Source: Mesorhizobium sp. C432A (lineage in GTDB: Bacteria > Pseudomonadota > Alphaproteobacteria > Rhizobiales > Rhizobiaceae). Taken from it: a stretch of DNA of 64,000 bases. Of the stretch, positions 39,893-50,734 are shown in pieces (position 1 is the stretch's first letter; every line of letters begins with the position of its first letter). Where the stretch lies: the NCBI RefSeq assembly GCF_030323145.1, contig NZ_CP100470.1, positions 124,001-188,000 on the forward strand, in the 5' to 3' direction. A program made the translations under genes and the position numbers. The notes below the pieces were generated by a model, which saw only the letters and a list, made by a program, of their open reading frames with translations, did no database searches and was not told the DNA's origin.

Positions 39893-40540
39893 ATGCCACT
39901 GCAGAACCGGGTCGATCCGTTCGGCGCCATCCATGCCATATCCGAGCGCGGCCTGTTCACCGGCAATCGCGGCATCATCCACGATCCTGAGACCAAGACG
40001 CTGCTGAAAAAGCGTTGGGCCTTGCCGGCCTGGATCATCTGCGTCTGCCAATTCCGCAATGTGCGGCGCGAGCCGATGGGCAGGAATCGGCCGGGCGGCA
40101 GGGCCGGCTGGACCGAGTTGTTCTTCCTCGACGAGGTGACGGCGCTGGCCGCCGGGCACCGTCCCTGTTTCTATTGCCGGCGTGAGCGAGCCACGGATTT
40201 TGTCGGGCGTTTCGGCAAAGTCTTCGGTGTAAACGAACCGCGCGCGCCAATGGTGGACAAGCGGCTGCACAAGGAGCGGCTGGCTTCCGGCGGCAAGCCA
40301 CCTGATGTCACCATGGGAGAGCTTGCCGAATTGCCGGACGGAGCGATGATCGCGGATGGCGGCTCGGCCTATGCGCTGCGCGGCGGCAACGCGCTGCCCT
40401 GGTCGTTCGCAGGCTATGGCGATGCGGCGGCCTTCGACAGCCTTGCCGGCCGGTCGCTGCGCCTGCTCACACCGGCCACGACCGTTTCGGTGCTGCGGCA
40501 CGGTTTTGAACCGGTGTGGCATCGTTCCGCCGAGACTTGA
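39893..40540 (+). CDS. Conserved hypothetical protein
   Basis: The 215-residue protein starts at ATG 39893 with GGGAGAGAG in front. It has no membrane segment. The motif [12 protein letters not shown] near residue 88 has two cysteines that could bind metal, and basic residues surround it. I do not recognise the family beyond its likely wide occurrence in rhizobia. The rsmE gene follows on the same strand after 31 bases, so they are probably cotranscribed. Confidence 0.7.
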   Translation: MPLQNRVDPFGAIHAISERGLFTGNRGIIHDPETKTLLKKRWALPAWIICVCQFRNVRREPMGRNRPGGRAGWTELFFLDEVTALAAGHRPCFYCRRERATDFVGRFGKVFGVNEPRAPMVDKRLHKERLASGGKPPDVTMGELAELPDGAMIADGGSAYALRGGNALPWSFAGYGDAAAFDSLAGRSLRLLTPATTVSVLRHGFEPVWHRSAET

Positions 40541-40571
40541 CGCCAGGCACCGCCTCGCCCATTCCTCGGCG

Positions 40572-41306
40572 ATGCGCGCCAATTACAAGATGCAGCGGCT
40601 GTTCGTGCCGGACGACCTCGCGGCGGGCATCGAATTCGATGCCGGCCAGCAGCAGAGCCATTATCTCATGCATGTGCTGCGGCTCGGCGAAGGCGCCGAG
40701 ATCCTGGTCTTCAACGGCCGCGACGGCGAGTGGTCGGCGGCGATTGCCACCAGGTCGAAAAGGGCGGTGCGGCTGAAGGTGCTGGCCTCGCAGAGACCGC
40801 AACCGCCCCTGCCTGACCTGATCTATTGCTTCGCGCCGCTGAAACAGGGCCGGCTCGACTATCTCGTGCAGAAGGCGGTCGAGATGGGGGCCGGCATCCT
40901 GCAGCCGGTGATCACCCAGCACACGCAAGTGGCAAAACCCTCCATCGACCGGCTGCGCGCCAATGTCGTCGAGGCGGCCGAGCAATGCGGCATACTGGCG
41001 GTGCCGGAAGTGCGCGAGGCCGAGAAATTCGAGCGCCTGCTCTCCGGCTGGGACAAGGAACGCCGGCTTATCTTCTGCGACGAGGATGCCTCGACCAACA
41101 ACCCGCTGCCGGCATTACAGGCAATACCTGAGAGGAAGCTGGCGCTGCTGGTCGGGCCGGAAGGCGGCTTTTCCGATGACGAACGCAAGATGCTGCGGGC
41201 GCTCCCCTTCGTCACTGCCATCCCGCTCGGACCGCGCATCCTGCGCGCTGACACAGCAGCTGTAGCGGCGCTTGCGGTGATGCAGGCGACGGTCGGAGAC
41301 TGGTAA
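40572..41306 (+). CDS. rsmE: 16S rRNA (uracil(1498)-N3)-methyltransferase
   Basis: The 244-residue SPOUT-family enzyme starts at ATG 40572 ([11 protein letters not shown]); the frame is open 72 codons upstream without homology. The N-terminal PUA-like domain ([15 protein letters not shown]) is followed by the SPOUT knot with [13 protein letters not shown] and [17 protein letters not shown]. It modifies U1498 of 16S rRNA. gshA is downstream on the same strand. Confidence 0.95.
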   Translation: MRANYKMQRLFVPDDLAAGIEFDAGQQQSHYLMHVLRLGEGAEILVFNGRDGEWSAAIATRSKRAVRLKVLASQRPQPPLPDLIYCFAPLKQGRLDYLVQKAVEMGAGILQPVITQHTQVAKPSIDRLRANVVEAAEQCGILAVPEVREAEKFERLLSGWDKERRLIFCDEDASTNNPLPALQAIPERKLALLVGPEGGFSDDERKMLRALPFVTAIPLGPRILRADTAAVAALAVMQATVGDW

Positions 41307-41420
41307 GAAGCGTAAAGATCAATTCCTGTTGACCTGTGGCTCAGGATTTTTCGCTTGATCGGCTGCTGACATTTCGTCCATTTAGCGCCGGCGGGCTCCG
41401 AGAGCCGCAGAGGGGGCCCC

Positions 41421-42794
41421 ATGGCGCGCGACACAACCGATTTCCGGCCAATCGAAGGCATCGACGAACTGGTCGAGCATCTGGCCGAAGGCAACAAGCC
41501 GCGCGACAAGTGGCGCATCGGGACCGAGCACGAGAAGTTCCCCTTCTATGTCGACGGCAACGCGCCGGTGCCCTATGGCGGCGAGCGCGGCATCCGCGCC
41601 ATCCTCGAAGGCATGCAGCAAAAGCTCGGCTGGGACCCGATCATCGATGACGGCCGCATCATCGGCCTGGTCGAGCCGACCGGCCAGGGCGCGATCTCGC
41701 TCGAGCCGGGCGGCCAGTTCGAGCTGTCGGGCGCGCCGCTGGAAACGATCCACCAGACCTGTCGCGAGGGCAATGCGCATCTGGCGCAGGTCCGCGAGAT
41801 CGCCGAGCCGATGGGCATCCGCTTTCTCGGCCTCGGCGGCAGCCCGAAATGGTCGCTGGCCCAGACGCCGAAAATGCCGAAATCGCGCTACGAAATCATG
41901 ACCCGCTACATGCCCAAGGTCGGCACCAAGGGTCTCGACATGATGTATCGCACCTGCACCATCCAGGTGAACCTCGACTTCGAAAGCGAAGCCGACATGC
42001 GCCGCAAGATGCAGGTGTCGCTGAAGCTGCAGCCACTGTCGACGGCGCTGTTTGCCAACTCGCCCTTCACCGACAGCCGGCCGAACGGGCTGCAGAGCTG
42101 GCGCGGCGACATCTGGCGCGACACCGACAACCAGCGCTCGGGCCTGCTCGAATTCTGCTTCTCGCCCGAGTTCGGCTTTGCCGACTATGTCGAATGGGCG
42201 CTCGACGTGCCGATGTATTTCGTCATCCGCGACGGCCACTATCACGACATGACGCACATCACCTTCCGCCGGTTCATGGCCGGCGCTGCCCGCAATGAAG
42301 TACCAGACGGACTGCCCACCATGGGCGACTGGGCGAACCATCTGTCGACGCTGTTCCCCGACGTCAGGCTGAAGCGCTTCCTCGAAATGCGCGGCGCCGA
42401 TGGCGGGCCGTGGCGCCGCATCTGCGCACTGCCGGCCTTCTGGGTCGGGCTGCTCTATGACGAGGCCGCGCTCGACGCCGCCGAGGCGCTGACTTCGAGC
42501 TGGACGTATGAAGAAACGCTGGCGATGCGCAATGCGGTGCCGGAAAAAGGCATTTCCGCGCCGTTCCGCAACACGACGCTGCGTGAGATCGGCCGCGATG
42601 TAATGACGATTTCGCGCCTTGGGCTGAAAAATCGCGGCAGGAAGAACCGCGACGGCTATGACGAGACCTCGTTCCTCAACACGCTGGACGAAGTCGTGGC
42701 GCGCGGTACCACCAGTGCTGAGGAAATGCTGTCGGCCTACCACACGCGCTGGGGCGGCTCGATCGAGCCGGTGTTCATGGAATATGCGTATTAG
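41421..42794 (+). CDS. gshA: Glutamate-cysteine ligase, plant/proteobacterial type
   Basis: The 457-residue enzyme makes gamma-glutamylcysteine, the first step of glutathione synthesis, in the cytosol. The IGTEHEKFPF segment carries ATP/metal-site residues, and the MYRTCTIQVNLDFE segment and EPGGQFELSG are diagnostic for this class. Length is typical. It lies after rsmE on the same strand, 114 bases away. A DUF937 gene follows. Confidence 0.95.
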   Translation: MARDTTDFRPIEGIDELVEHLAEGNKPRDKWRIGTEHEKFPFYVDGNAPVPYGGERGIRAILEGMQQKLGWDPIIDDGRIIGLVEPTGQGAISLEPGGQFELSGAPLETIHQTCREGNAHLAQVREIAEPMGIRFLGLGGSPKWSLAQTPKMPKSRYEIMTRYMPKVGTKGLDMMYRTCTIQVNLDFESEADMRRKMQVSLKLQPLSTALFANSPFTDSRPNGLQSWRGDIWRDTDNQRSGLLEFCFSPEFGFADYVEWALDVPMYFVIRDGHYHDMTHITFRRFMAGAARNEVPDGLPTMGDWANHLSTLFPDVRLKRFLEMRGADGGPWRRICALPAFWVGLLYDEAALDAAEALTSSWTYEETLAMRNAVPEKGISAPFRNTTLREIGRDVMTISRLGLKNRGRKNRDGYDETSFLNTLDEVVARGTTSAEEMLSAYHTRWGGSIEPVFMEYAY

Positions 42795-42884
42795 CGTCGC
42801 GCCTTGAGCAGCGGCAAAAGCCGCTTCAATCGAACATCGAAACGAACTAGGTTCTCCCTCGAGGATTTCCCGGAGGAGAAACCG

Positions 42885-43946
42885 ATGCCTACCTTGTTCG
42901 ACATATTGGCGCAGGCGCAGAACGGCAACGGCATGCAGGCGCTTGCCCAGCAGTACGGGCTTTCCATGCAGCAGACGCAGGCGGCTGTCGCCGCTCTGCT
43001 GCCGGCCTTCTCGCAAGGGTTGCAACGCAACACCGCCGATCCCTATGGGCTAGGCGCCTTCATGACGGCGATGGCGAGCGGCCAGCACGCGAAATATTTC
43101 GAGGACGCGACCAGGGCTTTCTCACCGCAAGGCGTCAATGAGGGCAATGGCATTCTGGGTCATCTGTTCGGCTCGAAGGAGCTGTCGCGCGCGGTGGCCA
43201 GCCAGGCCGCGCAGGCGACCGGCGTCAGCCAGCAGATCCTGCAGCAGATGCTGCCGGCCATCGCTTCGATGGTGATGGGCGGATTGTTCAAGCAGACGAC
43301 AAACCAGTTGACCGGGGGTCAGATGCAGGCCGCCGGTGGCTTCGGCGGCGGCAGCAATCCGCTCGGCGAGATCATCGAACAGATGATGCGGCAGGCGGGC
43401 GGCGGGGCACAGCCTGCGCCGCAGCCAGCACCCAATCCTTACGGTGAGAACCCGCTGGGCAAAGTGCTGCAGGACATGTTCGGCGGCGGCGCCCAACAGC
43501 CGCAAAGCCAGCCGCAACAGGCGCCCAACTCCTATGGCGACAATCCGCTGGGCAAGGTGCTGCAGGACATGTTCGGCGGTGGCGCGGCACAGCAACCGCA
43601 GGGCCGGCCGCAGCAGCCAACACAGCCGCAACAGACGCAGAGCCCTTACGGCGACAACCCGCTGGGCAAGATTTTTGAAGAGATGATGCGGCAAGGCGGT
43701 GGTGGCGGCTTCGGCCTGCCCGGTGGGCAGCCGGCGCCGCAGCAGCCGCAAGCACCCCAGCCGCGACAGGCACCGCAGGAGCGCGAGGCGCCGCAACCGC
43801 AGGCCAATCCGAGCGGCAGGCCACGCAATCCGTTCGACGATATTTTCGGCAAGATGTTCGAGACCGGCGCCCAGCAGCGCGACGACTATCAGAAGGGCGT
43901 GGAAACGATCTTCGACCAGTTCAAGCGGGACATGGACCGGCGGTAG
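42885..43946 (+). CDS. DUF937 family protein with internal repeats
   Basis: The 353-residue protein starts at ATG 42885 with a strong GGAGGAG ribosome site. The first ~170 residues are the helical DUF937 domain (LFDILAQAQNGNGMQ... then QQILQQMLPAIASM). After it, a low-complexity Gln/Pro/Gly region carries four copies of NPLG(K/E)-based units, two of them identical NPLGKVLQDMFGGG, the DNA units starting at 43437, 43531 and 43644. The C-terminus ends in a charged helix (IFDQFKRDMDRR). Its function is unknown; repeat-rich linkers suggest oligomerisation or scaffold behaviour. Confidence 0.85.
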   Translation: MPTLFDILAQAQNGNGMQALAQQYGLSMQQTQAAVAALLPAFSQGLQRNTADPYGLGAFMTAMASGQHAKYFEDATRAFSPQGVNEGNGILGHLFGSKELSRAVASQAAQATGVSQQILQQMLPAIASMVMGGLFKQTTNQLTGGQMQAAGGFGGGSNPLGEIIEQMMRQAGGGAQPAPQPAPNPYGENPLGKVLQDMFGGGAQQPQSQPQQAPNSYGDNPLGKVLQDMFGGGAAQQPQGRPQQPTQPQQTQSPYGDNPLGKIFEEMMRQGGGGGFGLPGGQPAPQQPQAPQPRQAPQEREAPQPQANPSGRPRNPFDDIFGKMFETGAQQRDDYQKGVETIFDQFKRDMDRR

Positions 43947-44030
43947 TTGGCGGTAGTTGGGCGCTGACCTTCGCGGCTTCGGAGCAAGGAACGAAGCGAG
44001 CGGCGCAGACCGCACGATGACGACGGAGCT

Positions 44031-44066
44031 TTAAAAGAAAAGCCCGGTCCTGGAGGAGGACCGGGC
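44031..44066 (-). terminator. Terminator for the leftward DUF1127 gene
   Basis: Nine-base arms gcccggtcc (44042-44050) and ggaccgggc (44058-44066) with a seven-base loop; on the minus strand the hairpin is followed by TTTTCTTTT (44033-44041). Confidence 0.75.
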
Positions 44067-44178
44067 CAGTGTGCAGGCTGGCCGGCGGGGAACCGGCAGG
44101 GAGTGGGGAGCCTGCTATACTCGTTGGTCGCAGCGAGCCTGAGAAAGGTTCACGGCAACCGAAACAATGCGCCCGATA

Positions 44179-44469
44179 TCACGCTATCTGGCGGGCGAGA
44201 TCTTCGATCGTATCGGCACGATCGCTCGCAATCGCACGCAGCTTCACGGTCGGATCGGCGCCGAACGGCACATCGATGGCGACATGGAGGTCCGCGCGCG
44301 TCAGGCCGATATCGGCGAGTTCGGCGTCCGACATCTCGCCGAGGCGATAGAAGGCCCGGCGATTTTTCCAGGCCTGGTAGGCATTGAGAAGGGTGTTGGC
44401 CACGCGCGTCGCAACGGCCGGACGCGAGGTTATGCGCGAGGTCTCGGTGGCGAAATCAAACGTGGTCAT
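44179..44469 (-). CDS. DUF1127 family protein
   Basis: The 96-residue protein starts at ATG 44469 with a clear AAGGAG. The DUF1127 core is at about residues 30-65 (WKNRRAFYRLGEMSDAELADIGLTRADL). Small DUF1127 proteins in rhizobia and relatives bind RNA or respond to phosphate and stress, but this one's role is unknown. The tail is slightly longer than in the shortest members. It is divergent from a LysR gene. Confidence 0.88.
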   Translation of the reverse strand: MTTFDFATETSRITSRPAVATRVANTLLNAYQAWKNRRAFYRLGEMSDAELADIGLTRADLHVAIDVPFGADPTVKLRAIASDRADTIEDLARQIA

Positions 44470-44647
44470 GTCGGTCTCCTTCAGACTCGAACTGGACAAG
44501 ACCAGGCGATCGGCGCTGGGGACAGCGGCCGTTCCGGTCTCGATTCACATGCCTTCATGTGGACAATGTGAATTTGCCACGCACCGATTGATTAATCCAA
44601 CGAATGTTTCTAATCTTTAGCATCAACGCTACTGATGGATTGGACCG

Positions 44648-45604
44648 ATGAAAGCGCCACTCGATCTCGACCAGTTGCAGACCTTCATCTCGATTGCCGA
44701 TACCGGCAGCTTTACCCGCGCGGCCGAGGAAGTGCTGCGCACGCAATCGGCGGTGTCGATGCAGATGCGCCGGCTGGAAGAGCGGATCGGCAAGCCGCTG
44801 TTCGAAAAGGACGGCCGCACCAACAGGCTGACCGAGGAAGGCGACAAGCTGCTCTCCTACGCGCGCCGCCTGCTCTATCTCAACCGCGAAACGCTGGCCG
44901 CCTTCGATGACCAGCGGCTCGAAGGCACCATCCGCATCGGCACCCCCGACGACTATGCCGACCGGTTCCTGCCCGAAATCATGGCACGCTTCACACGGTC
45001 AAACCCGCGCGTCGAACTGACCGTCATCTGCGAGCCTACGCCAGGCTTGGTCGAGCATATCAAGCGCGGCAATCTCGATCTTGCGCTGGTGACGCACAAC
45101 GATACGCGCGGCCAGTCGGAAGTGGTGCGGCGCGAGCCGCTGCTATGGGTGACCTCGGCCAACCATGCCACGCACGAACAGGAAGTGCTGCCGATGGCCT
45201 TCGGCCGGCCGAACTGCATCTGGCGGCGCGCCGCCGTCGATGTGCTCGACCGGCAAAGCCGCGACTATCGCATCCTCTTCACCAGCTTCTCGGCGACCGT
45301 CATCACCGCCGCGGTGCTGTCGGGGCTGGCGATCTCGGTGCTGCCGGAATGCGCGCTGCGGCCCGGCATGCGAGTGCTGGGCGAAGCCGACGGTTTTGGC
45401 GCGCTGCCCGACTGCCGCATCGGCATCATGCGCGGCCAGACCTCGCGGCCCGAAATCGTCGACGCGCTGGCCCGGCACATCTCGGAAAGCCTCGACAATA
45501 TTTCCGTGCCGCTCGGCGAAGAAACGGGAAGCTTCGATTTCGCCTCGCTCGCCTTCGCCAAGATGAAGCGGAGCAAGCCGAACCAGATCCTGCCTGGCTG
45601 GTAG
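44648..45604 (+). CDS. LysR-family regulator (LrhA-like)
   Basis: The 318-residue LysR protein has its helix-turn-helix at ~4-64 (TFISIADTGSFTRAAEEVLRTQSAVSMQ) and a substrate-binding domain after it. The RIGTPDDYADRFLPEI segment is typical of LrhA/HexA-like regulators. Its divergent partner is DUF1127, a possible target. The effector is unknown. The gene ends seven bases before the stop of the convergent GGDEF-EAL gene. Confidence 0.9.
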   Translation: MKAPLDLDQLQTFISIADTGSFTRAAEEVLRTQSAVSMQMRRLEERIGKPLFEKDGRTNRLTEEGDKLLSYARRLLYLNRETLAAFDDQRLEGTIRIGTPDDYADRFLPEIMARFTRSNPRVELTVICEPTPGLVEHIKRGNLDLALVTHNDTRGQSEVVRREPLLWVTSANHATHEQEVLPMAFGRPNCIWRRAAVDVLDRQSRDYRILFTSFSATVITAAVLSGLAISVLPECALRPGMRVLGEADGFGALPDCRIGIMRGQTSRPEIVDALARHISESLDNISVPLGEETGSFDFASLAFAKMKRSKPNQILPGW

Positions 45605-45610
45605 GAACGA

Positions 45611-47809
45611 TCAGGCCGACGCTGCCGCCTCCGTCGTTGCGTTGGCCGACGACAGGCCGGACAGCGCCACCAATTGCGCCGGCTCCAGCGGCGGCGACAA
45701 GAGGTAGCCCTGCAGCTGCTGGCAGCCCATGGCGACCAGCAGCGCCTTTTGCACCTCGGTCTCTACGCCCTCGGCGGTGACCTCGACCTTGAGCGCGCCG
45801 GCGAGATCGATCAGCGCCTTGACGATGGCGCCCGAATTGCCGTCGCCGTCGAGAAGCCGCACGAAGGAGCGGTCGATCTTGAGCTTGTCGATGGCATGGC
45901 GGCGCAGATAGCTCAGCGACGAATAGCCGGTGCCGAAATCGTCGAGCACAATGCCGACGCCCGACTGGCGCAAGGCTGCCAGAGCCGCTCTGGTGGTGTC
46001 GTTGTTTTCCAGGAGAACGTTTTCGGTGATCTCGAGCTGCAGGCGCTTCGGCGCCAGTCCCGTTTCGGCGAGGATCGAGGCAACCTCTTCGGCAAAGCCG
46101 GCGTCGCGCAATTGCAGCGGCGAGACATTGACGGCGAGCCACGGCAGTTTGGTCTTCACGGCGAAGCGGCAGGCTTCCAGCAGGGCCCATGCGCCGAGCT
46201 GCCCGATCATGCCGCGTTCCTCGGCGATGGCGATGAACTGCGCTGCCGGCAATGCGCCATGGACCTCATGCGCCCAGCGGATCAGCGCCTCGGCGCCGAC
46301 AATGGTCTTGCCGTCGCTGGCAAAGACCGGCTGGTAGGCGAGCTTGATACCGGTGCCGCCGTTCAGCGCGCTGCGCAGCTCGCTCTCGACCTTGCGCTTG
46401 CGCAGCAAAAGGTCGTCCATGTCGCCGGCGAAGACCTGGTAGCGGCCACGGCCGTTCTTCTTGGCTTCGTAGAGCGCGATGTCGGCCTTGCGCAGCAGAT
46501 CGTCTGCATCGGCATCAGAGCCTGTCGACAAGGCTATGCCGATGCTGGCGCTGATAAAGACCTGATCGTCCATCAGCTTGAACGGCTCCTGCAGTTTCTG
46601 CAGCACCCTCTCGGAAATATCCTCTGCGTTCCTGACGTCGCGGACATCGATCAGGATCACCGCGAATTCGTCGCCACCCAGCCTTGCCACCGTGTCGACG
46701 TCGCGAACAGTATGCTGAAGCCTGGCCGCCGTCTGGCGCACGAGTTCGTCGCCTGCCGGGTGACCAAGCGTATCGTTGACATGCTTGAAGCGATCGAGAT
46801 CGAGATAAAGCAGCGCCACCTTGCTTTCATTGCCGGAGGTAAGCAAGGCACGCCGCAGCCTGTCCTCGAACAGTGCCCGGTTGGGCAGGCCGGTGAGCGT
46901 GTCGTGAAAGGCGAGATATTGCGCCTGGGCCTGGCTGGTCTGCAGCGCCGATGATGCTCGGCGCAGACGCCGGAGCAGAAAGGCCAGCACGCTCGCCGCG
47001 AGCAGCGTGGCCAGAGCCAGGGCCGGGCTGGCCTTGCCCACCAGCGTCAGGCCGGGCCGTTCCTGGTCCCAGGCAATATAGCCGAGGATGACACCCTGTT
47101 TGTCGATAAGCGGAATGGCAGCCGAGCCAAGCGGCTGAGCCATCGGCTGGAGATGCGCCCCCGCCAACAGATATTTCTGGGCAATCTTGCCGATCACCGC
47201 ATCGTTGATGAACTCTATGGAGACATGCAGATATTCGCTGCCGGGTGCTTGCGTGACCCGATCCGAACTCGGCACCAGAGGCATGACGCTGAGTATGGCA
47301 GGCTGACCGCCAAGCGAGACCAGATCGTCGGCAACGAATTTTGCGCCGGCCTGGCTTGCGTCCTTGCTCATCATCTGGCGCAACCTGGCGATTGTCGGCC
47401 GCAAAGCGGGTTCGTCCTCGCCAAAGACGGCAGGCGACACGACCTTGCCTTCGCGCATGGCGTGGACCGGCCGGTTGGCGTTGTCCAGCATATAGACCCG
47501 GTTGTGGCCGTAATACGAGTACATCCAGACGCTGAGATTCTCGGCCATCCAGGTCTGGTTGCCGGCCTTGGCGTTGATAACGGAATCATCCCAGACGGCG
47601 ACGCTTTCCTGCTCGCGCTTTACCGCGGCGATCTGGTCCTGCAGGCCGTTGGCAAGGAAAACCTTCTGCCGCTCGAGCGAGACCCGGTCGGCCTGCATGG
47701 TGGCGTAAAGGCCGAAGCCGACAACGATGGCCAGTGCAAAAACGGCAAGCGTCAGCACCGTCAGGGTGACCTGGAACGTCAACGGGCTGCGTTGTCTGCG
47801 GGCGCTCAT
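45611..47809 (-). CDS. CHASE4-GGDEF-EAL cyclic-di-GMP enzyme
   Basis: The 732-residue inner-membrane protein starts at ATG 47809 with AAGGAGG in front. A first helix (residues ~10-40), a periplasmic CHASE4 sensor (WDDSV region) and a second helix near residue 280 are followed by GGDEF and EAL domains. The cyclase site GGDEF is intact with an RDVD inhibitory I-site five residues before it. The EAL site keeps EALIRW, NVSP, the Glu of [16 protein letters not shown], the K of KIDRSF and EGVET, so both activities could exist. It would link an extracytoplasmic signal to biofilm or motility. Confidence 0.93.
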   Translation of the reverse strand: MSARRQRSPLTFQVTLTVLTLAVFALAIVVGFGLYATMQADRVSLERQKVFLANGLQDQIAAVKREQESVAVWDDSVINAKAGNQTWMAENLSVWMYSYYGHNRVYMLDNANRPVHAMREGKVVSPAVFGEDEPALRPTIARLRQMMSKDASQAGAKFVADDLVSLGGQPAILSVMPLVPSSDRVTQAPGSEYLHVSIEFINDAVIGKIAQKYLLAGAHLQPMAQPLGSAAIPLIDKQGVILGYIAWDQERPGLTLVGKASPALALATLLAASVLAFLLRRLRRASSALQTSQAQAQYLAFHDTLTGLPNRALFEDRLRRALLTSGNESKVALLYLDLDRFKHVNDTLGHPAGDELVRQTAARLQHTVRDVDTVARLGGDEFAVILIDVRDVRNAEDISERVLQKLQEPFKLMDDQVFISASIGIALSTGSDADADDLLRKADIALYEAKKNGRGRYQVFAGDMDDLLLRKRKVESELRSALNGGTGIKLAYQPVFASDGKTIVGAEALIRWAHEVHGALPAAQFIAIAEERGMIGQLGAWALLEACRFAVKTKLPWLAVNVSPLQLRDAGFAEEVASILAETGLAPKRLQLEITENVLLENNDTTRAALAALRQSGVGIVLDDFGTGYSSLSYLRRHAIDKLKIDRSFVRLLDGDGNSGAIVKALIDLAGALKVEVTAEGVETEVQKALLVAMGCQQLQGYLLSPPLEPAQLVALSGLSSANATTEAAASA

Positions 47810-47900
47810 GCGTCCTCCTTGGCCCAGAGTCAATCAGGCCAGGCTTAAGATCAAGTTATGGAATCTTGACGCGGAGCGACAACAGCCGCTCAATCGGCCG

Positions 47901-49574
47901 ATGAGCGACGCAGAATCCGAATCACGAACCAATGCCACCGAATACACGGTGAGCGAGATTTCCGGCGCGCTGAAGCGTACGGTCGAGGATGTCTTCGGCC
48001 ATGTGCGGGTGCGCGGCGAAATTTCCGGCTATCGCGGGCCCCACTCTTCCGGCCATGCCTATTTCACGCTGAAGGACGACCGCGCGCGGCTTGACGCGGT
48101 GGTCTGGAAAGGCACGATGGGCCGGCTGAAATTCCGCCCCGAAGAGGGGATGGAGGTGATCGCCACCGGCAAACTCACCACCTATCCCGGCAAATCCAAC
48201 TACCAGATCGTCATCGACAATCTCGAGCCGGCGGGCGCCGGGGCGCTGATGGCGCTTTTGGAAGAGCGCAAGCGGCGACTGCAGGCCGAAGGGCTGTTCG
48301 ACGCCGGCCGCAAGCGGCGGCTGCCCTTCATGCCGCGCACCATCGGCGTCGTCACCTCGCCGACCGGATCGGTGATCCGTGACATCATCCATCGCATCAA
48401 GGACCGCTTTCCGCTGCATGTGCTGGTCTGGCCGGTAAGAGTGCAGGGCGAGACGGCGGGGGCGGAAGTGACGGCGGCCGTCAACGGCTTCAACGCGCTG
48501 GCCTGGGATGGAGCGATCGTGCCGCCCGACCTTCTGATCGTGGCGCGCGGCGGCGGCAGCCTCGAGGACCTCTGGGGGTTCAACGATGAAGGGCTGGCGC
48601 GCGCCGTCGCCGCCTCGCGCATCCCGGTGATTTCGGCCGTCGGCCACGAGACCGACTGGACCTTGATCGATCTCGTCGCCGACATGCGGGCACCCACGCC
48701 GACAGGTGCGGCGGAGATCGCGGTGCCGGTGAAAGCGGACCTCGAAGCGACACTAGCCAGTCTTGGCGCACGGCTCAAAGCAGCCACCTTGCGCAATTTC
48801 GAACGCAAGCGGCAGGCCTCGCGTGCGGCGGCCCGCGCGCTGCCCTCGCCCGACCAGTTGCTGGCGCTGCCGCGACGGCGGCTGGACGAGGCGGCCAGCC
48901 GGCTTAGCCGGGGGCTGATGGTCTCCACCGAAAGAAAGCAAGCTCGGTTCTTCGCCGTGAAGCTCACTCCGGCAACGCTGTCGCGGCGGATTGCCGAGGC
49001 GCGACGCACCAACGACCGCAACCTTTTGCGCGCCCAGGGGGCGCTGCGCGCATTGGCGAGAGCCCGGCGCGCGGAGTTGAATCGTGCGGCGGATCAGTTG
49101 CCAAAATGTGCGAAAGCATCCCTGCAACGGCACAGGCAGCAACTGGCTTTGCTGCAAGGCCGCATTACGATCGAGCCAACGGCACGGCGGCAAACCGTGC
49201 AGAGGGATCTGCTGACAGCTTTGACGAGACGCGGCACGCAAGCGGTACTGCTCAGGCTGGAGCGACTGCGCGGCCGCATCGTCCAATCCGAGAGGCTGAT
49301 GGCAACGCTGTCGCACAAGGCTGTGCTGGCCCGCGGCTTCGCGCTGGTCAAGGATGCCGACGGCGCGGTGATCAAACTGGCAGTTGATGTGGCGCCGGGC
49401 GCTGGCCTGCAGCTGGAGTTCGCCGACGGCATCGTAAATGCAGTCGCGACCGGCGACGCCGAGCGGGTGCAGGCCGTTGCCAAACCAGCGGCCACGCCGC
49501 CCGCCAGCAAACCCGCCGCAAAGCCGACGGCCAGCAAACCGAAAGAACCGGGCAATCAGGGCTCGCTTTTTTAG
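47901..49574 (+). CDS. xseA: Exodeoxyribonuclease VII large subunit
   Basis: The 557-residue protein starts at ATG 47901 (MSDAESES); the frame is open upstream. An N-terminal OB-fold (~15-115; [24 protein letters not shown]) is followed by the catalytic domain ([41 protein letters not shown]) and a coiled-coil arm. With the small XseB subunit it degrades single-stranded DNA from either end. The Ala/Lys/Pro-rich last 50 residues are a low-complexity extension. Confidence 0.95.
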   Translation: MSDAESESRTNATEYTVSEISGALKRTVEDVFGHVRVRGEISGYRGPHSSGHAYFTLKDDRARLDAVVWKGTMGRLKFRPEEGMEVIATGKLTTYPGKSNYQIVIDNLEPAGAGALMALLEERKRRLQAEGLFDAGRKRRLPFMPRTIGVVTSPTGSVIRDIIHRIKDRFPLHVLVWPVRVQGETAGAEVTAAVNGFNALAWDGAIVPPDLLIVARGGGSLEDLWGFNDEGLARAVAASRIPVISAVGHETDWTLIDLVADMRAPTPTGAAEIAVPVKADLEATLASLGARLKAATLRNFERKRQASRAAARALPSPDQLLALPRRRLDEAASRLSRGLMVSTERKQARFFAVKLTPATLSRRIAEARRTNDRNLLRAQGALRALARARRAELNRAADQLPKCAKASLQRHRQQLALLQGRITIEPTARRQTVQRDLLTALTRRGTQAVLLRLERLRGRIVQSERLMATLSHKAVLARGFALVKDADGAVIKLAVDVAPGAGLQLEFADGIVNAVATGDAERVQAVAKPAATPPASKPAAKPTASKPKEPGNQGSLF

Positions 49575-49582
49575 AGGACCGC

Positions 49583-50701
49583 ATGACCGGACATGACCCG
49601 CATCTTCAAACGCCGGCGGGCAAGCCGCGCGCCCGTGCTTTCGGCATTGCCTTCGAGGGCACGCCGGGCGGCTTCAACGCCATCACCGATGTGCCCGGCG
49701 TATCGGTCGGCTATGCGACGCTGATTTCCGGCGAGGGTCTGCTCGAGGTTGGCACGGGGCCGGTGCGCACCGGCGTCACCGCCATCCTGCCGCGGCCGTT
49801 GGCTGAGCTCGCCACGCCGGTGTTTGCGGGTGTCTTCAGCCAGAACGGCAATGGCGAGTTGACGGGGTCGCACATTATCGAGGAAGTCGGCGCCTTCAAC
49901 CTGCCCGTCACGATCACCAACACGCATTCCTGCGGCGTCACCCGCGACGGCACGCTGCGTTGGATGCAACGCGTGCTGCCGGCGGCGCTCGACAGCGGCT
50001 GGGGCCTGCCGGTTGCGGCGGAGACCTATGATGGTTTCCTCAACGACATCAACGGTCATCACGTCGGCTTCGAAGATGTCGAAGCCGCGCTCGACGGTGC
50101 CGCCGGTGGAGCGATCGAGGAAGGCAGTGTCGGCGGTGGCACCGGCATGATTGCCTTTGGCTTCAAGGCCGGCTCGGGCACGGCATCGCGCATCATCGAG
50201 TGGCAGGGCATCAGGCATACGGTCGGCGTATTCGTGCAGGCGAATTTCGGCAAGCGGCGCAATTTCACACTGCGCGGCGCCCGCGTCGGGCCCGATCTGG
50301 TAGAGCCGGCGATGCGCGAAGGCACGCCGCGTGCCGAAAAGGGCTCGATCATCGCCATCGTCGCCACCGATGCGCCATTTCTGCCGCACCAGATGAAGCG
50401 GCTGGCAAAGCGCGTGCCGCTCGGCATCGCCATGACAGGCGGCTTCGGCTACCACAGTTCGGGCGACATTTTTCTGGCCTTCACCACCGCCAATCCGCAA
50501 GCAGCACTTGCACCGTCGGGACGAACCGCAAACGCGGCTTACATCCCGGACGTCGATATCGATCCGTTCTTCGATGCGGTGGCGCAAGGCGTAGAGGAGG
50601 CGATCCTCAATGCAATGGTCGCCAATGAGGATATGAGCGGACGCGACGGCAATTTCGTGCCGGCGCTGCCGAAGGCCTGGCTGAAAGATCGATTTGGATA
50701 G
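49583..50701 (+). CDS. P1-family peptidase (DmpA/BapA aminopeptidase type)
   Basis: The 372-residue protein belongs to the self-cleaving P1 (DmpA) peptidases. ITDVPGVSVGY and the IEEVGAFNLPVTITNTHSCGVTRDG stretch are conserved, and GSGTASR (S202 region) is the likely autoproteolysis and nucleophile site. These enzymes hydrolyse D- or beta-amino acid amides or small peptides. It lies eight bases after xseA on the same strand and may be cotranscribed. Substrate is unknown. Confidence 0.88.
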   Translation: MTGHDPHLQTPAGKPRARAFGIAFEGTPGGFNAITDVPGVSVGYATLISGEGLLEVGTGPVRTGVTAILPRPLAELATPVFAGVFSQNGNGELTGSHIIEEVGAFNLPVTITNTHSCGVTRDGTLRWMQRVLPAALDSGWGLPVAAETYDGFLNDINGHHVGFEDVEAALDGAAGGAIEEGSVGGGTGMIAFGFKAGSGTASRIIEWQGIRHTVGVFVQANFGKRRNFTLRGARVGPDLVEPAMREGTPRAEKGSIIAIVATDAPFLPHQMKRLAKRVPLGIAMTGGFGYHSSGDIFLAFTTANPQAALAPSGRTANAAYIPDVDIDPFFDAVAQGVEEAILNAMVANEDMSGRDGNFVPALPKAWLKDRFG

Positions 50702-50734
50702 AGGACAAGGCCTGGCGGCGCCAGGCCTGTTGCG

